A stretch of DNA of 64,000 bases, taken from contig JAUIRK010000293.1 in NCBI GenBank assembly GCA_030549495.1, forward strand, positions 924,674 to 988,673, written 5' to 3'. A program made the position numbers and the translations under genes. This stretch comes from Nectonema munidae (lineage: Eukaryota > Nematomorpha > Nectonematoida > Nectonematidae). Every line of letters begins with the position of its first letter. Position 1 is the stretch's first letter. The notes under the pieces are model-generated. The model saw only the letters and a program-made list of their open reading frames with translations. It was not told the origin of the DNA and searched no databases. Below are positions 62,275 through 64,000 of this stretch, piece after piece.

Positions 62275-64000
62275 TTGAAGTTATAGGAGTCGGAGTTGGA
62301 TTTTTTTAATAACTTTGGGTCGGAATCCGAGAGGAATTTTGTAAGTTATAGGAGTCGGAATCGGTGTTCGAGTTGGATTTTTTTAATAAATAGGAATCGG
62401 AGTCTAAGAGGAATTTTGTAAGTTATAGGAGTCTGAATCCGTGTCAGAGTTGGATTTTTTTAATAACTTGGAGTCGGAGTCTGAGAGGAATTTTGTAAGT
62501 TATAGGAGTCGGAATCGGTGTTCCAGTTGGATTTTTTTAATAAATAGGAATCGGAGTCTAAGAGGAATTTTGTAAGTTATAGGAGTCGGAATCGGTGTTC
62601 GAGTTGGATTTTTTTAATAACTTGGAGTCGGAGTCTGAGAGGAATTTTGTAAGTTATAGGAGTCGGAATCGGTGTTCCAGTTGGATTTTTTTAATAACTT
62701 GGAATCGGAGTCTGAGAGGAATTTTGGAAGTTATAGGAGTCGGAATCGGTGTTCGAGTTGGATTTTTTTAATAAATAGGAATCGGAGTCTAAGAGGAATT
62801 TTGTAAGTTATAGGAGTCTGAATCCGTGTCGGAGTTGGATTTTTTTAATAAATAGGAATCGGTGTCTAAGAGGAATTTTGTAAGTTATAGGAGTCGGAAT
62901 CGGTGTAGTAGTTGGATTTTTTTTAATATATTGGGGGGGAATTTAAAAGGATTTTTATTAACTTGGGGTGAATTTTGAGATGAATTTTTTGTTGTTTATG
63001 GGAGAATCTTTCTATTATTCTAAAATTCTAATCTAATAAAAAAAAAAAAAGGGGGGGTATTTTCTTTTTTGCCCCCCTTTTTTTTTTTTTTTGTTGCAAA
63101 AAAAAAATTAAAAAACAAAATATCTTAAAATTTCCACCAGTTATTAAAAAAATCCAACTTAAAAACCGATTATGACTCCTATAACTTACAAAATTCATCT
63201 CAGAATCTGACTCCAAGTTATTAAAAAAATCCTTTCAGATTCCGACCCCAAGTTATTAAAAAAATCCAACTCCTACACCGATTCCGACTCCTATAACTTA
63301 GAAAATTCCTCTTAGACTCCGATTACTATTTATTAAAAAAATCCAACTCGAACACCGATTCCGACTGCTATAACTTACAAAATTCCTCTCAGATTCCGAC
63401 CCCAAGTTATTAAAAAATCCAACTCCGACTCCGCCTTCTATAACTTACAAAATTCCTCTTAGACTCTGATTCATATTTATTAAAAAAATCCAATTCGAAC
63501 ACCAATTCCGACTGCTATAACTTACAAAATTCCTCTCAGATTCCGACTCCAAGTTATAGGAGTCGGAATTGATGTGGGAAGTTAGTCACTCCTACACTTC
63601 CGACTTTTATAACTTGGAGTCGGGAATCTGAGAGGAATTTTGTAAGTTATAGGATTCAGGAATCGATGATTCAGAAGTTGGGTTAATTTTTAATAACTTG
63701 GAATCAGAGTCTGAGAGGGAATTTTGTAAGTTGTCGGGAATCAGTGTTCAAAGTTTGAATTTTTTAATAACTAAGGGTCGGAATCTGAGAGGAATTTTGT
63801 AAGTTATAGGAGTCGTTTAAGGGGTAGGAGTTGGATTTTTTAATAAATGGGTCAAAATCGGATAGAAATTTTGTAAGTTATATAATTCGGAAGTCGGTGT
63901 TCGAGTTGAATTTTTTTTAATAAATAAAAATCGGAGTCTAAGAAAGAATTTTGTAAGTTATAAGAGTCCCAGTCGGTGTAGGAGTTGGATTTTTTAATAA
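62275..64000. repeat. 77-bp satellite with two orientation switches
   Basis: The unit is about 77 bases, with GGAGTCGGAATCGGTGTTCG, AGTTGGATTTTTTTAATAA and GAGGAATTTTGTAAGTTATA. Units run forward from 62275 to about 62930, are inverted from about 63120 to 63555, and run forward again from about 63555 to the window end. The first switch is marked by poly-A, poly-G, poly-C and poly-T runs (63038-63105). Two alternating unit types are seen: AATAAATAGGAATCGGAGTC TAAG and AATAACTTGGAGTCGGAGTC TGAG. Units near the right end are more divergent. The array continues out of the window. Confidence 0.9.

Noticed and set aside
62275-64000. Regularly spaced repeats as a possible CRISPR array
   Set aside because: Units are contiguous satellite copies without unique spacers, in animal DNA, and change orientation.

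Overview
This window is AT-rich, intron-dense, repeat-laden animal DNA with no bacterial gene organisation. Three host genes can be recognised from spliced exons whose reading phases agree: the 3' end of a receptor-type guanylyl cyclase (+, 462-8483), a Not/Noto-class homeobox gene (+, about 11825-25007) and the core of a Rab6 GTPase gene (-, 38161-47941). The strong AT bias, the many hAT and piggyBac-like elements and a decayed protein family that I remember from arthropod genomes suggest an arthropod. A sea-louse-like copepod is my guess and cannot be proved from this sequence.

Layout. 1-8.6 kb: the last three exons of the guanylyl cyclase, with long introns. The first intron carries, in antisense, a broken copy of an unclassified repeat-borne protein family. 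The second carries a piggyBac-like MITE and a pogo/Tigger-like element. 8.6-11.8 kb: intergenic, with a tRNA-like relic and a hAT MITE with a perfect 8-bp target duplication. 11.8-25.0 kb: the Not gene, with an acidic first exon ending in an eh1 repressor motif and a homeodomain split across two exons. Its introns (about 7.5 and 5.2 kb) are full of SINEs, MITEs, a tandem 335-bp duplication and a 28-bp minisatellite. 25.0-38.1 kb: intergenic, with a piggyBac transposase tail, a small hAT MITE and a 2.94-kb decayed hAT element. 38.2-47.9 kb: six Rab6 exons on the minus strand, with an RTE-type LINE tail and a cluster of piggyBac-like MITEs in the introns. The prenylated C-terminus and the first exon were not found.

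48-64 kb is a transposon nest. A 5.75-kb hAT element (48427-54178) is bounded by a perfect 8-bp duplication and 15-bp terminal inverted repeats. It carries a nearly whole transposase frame on the minus strand and has itself been hit by two copies of a MITE family with tandem-repeat arms, a SINE and a hAT MITE. Further right are a pogo-like relic with a hAT MITE inside it, another hAT MITE, a LINE reverse transcriptase tail, a second hAT transposase tail, a degenerate 30-bp minisatellite and a 77-bp satellite that switches orientation twice before the window ends.

The three host genes have no evident shared pathway: cGMP signalling at the membrane, embryonic transcriptional repression, and Golgi vesicle traffic. 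The strongest new observations are the nested hAT with its tandem-repeat-armed MITE family, the reconstructed Not gene, and the receptor cyclase tail with a cysteine in a normally basic position. No retroviral, LTR, Polinton-like or toxin element was recognised.
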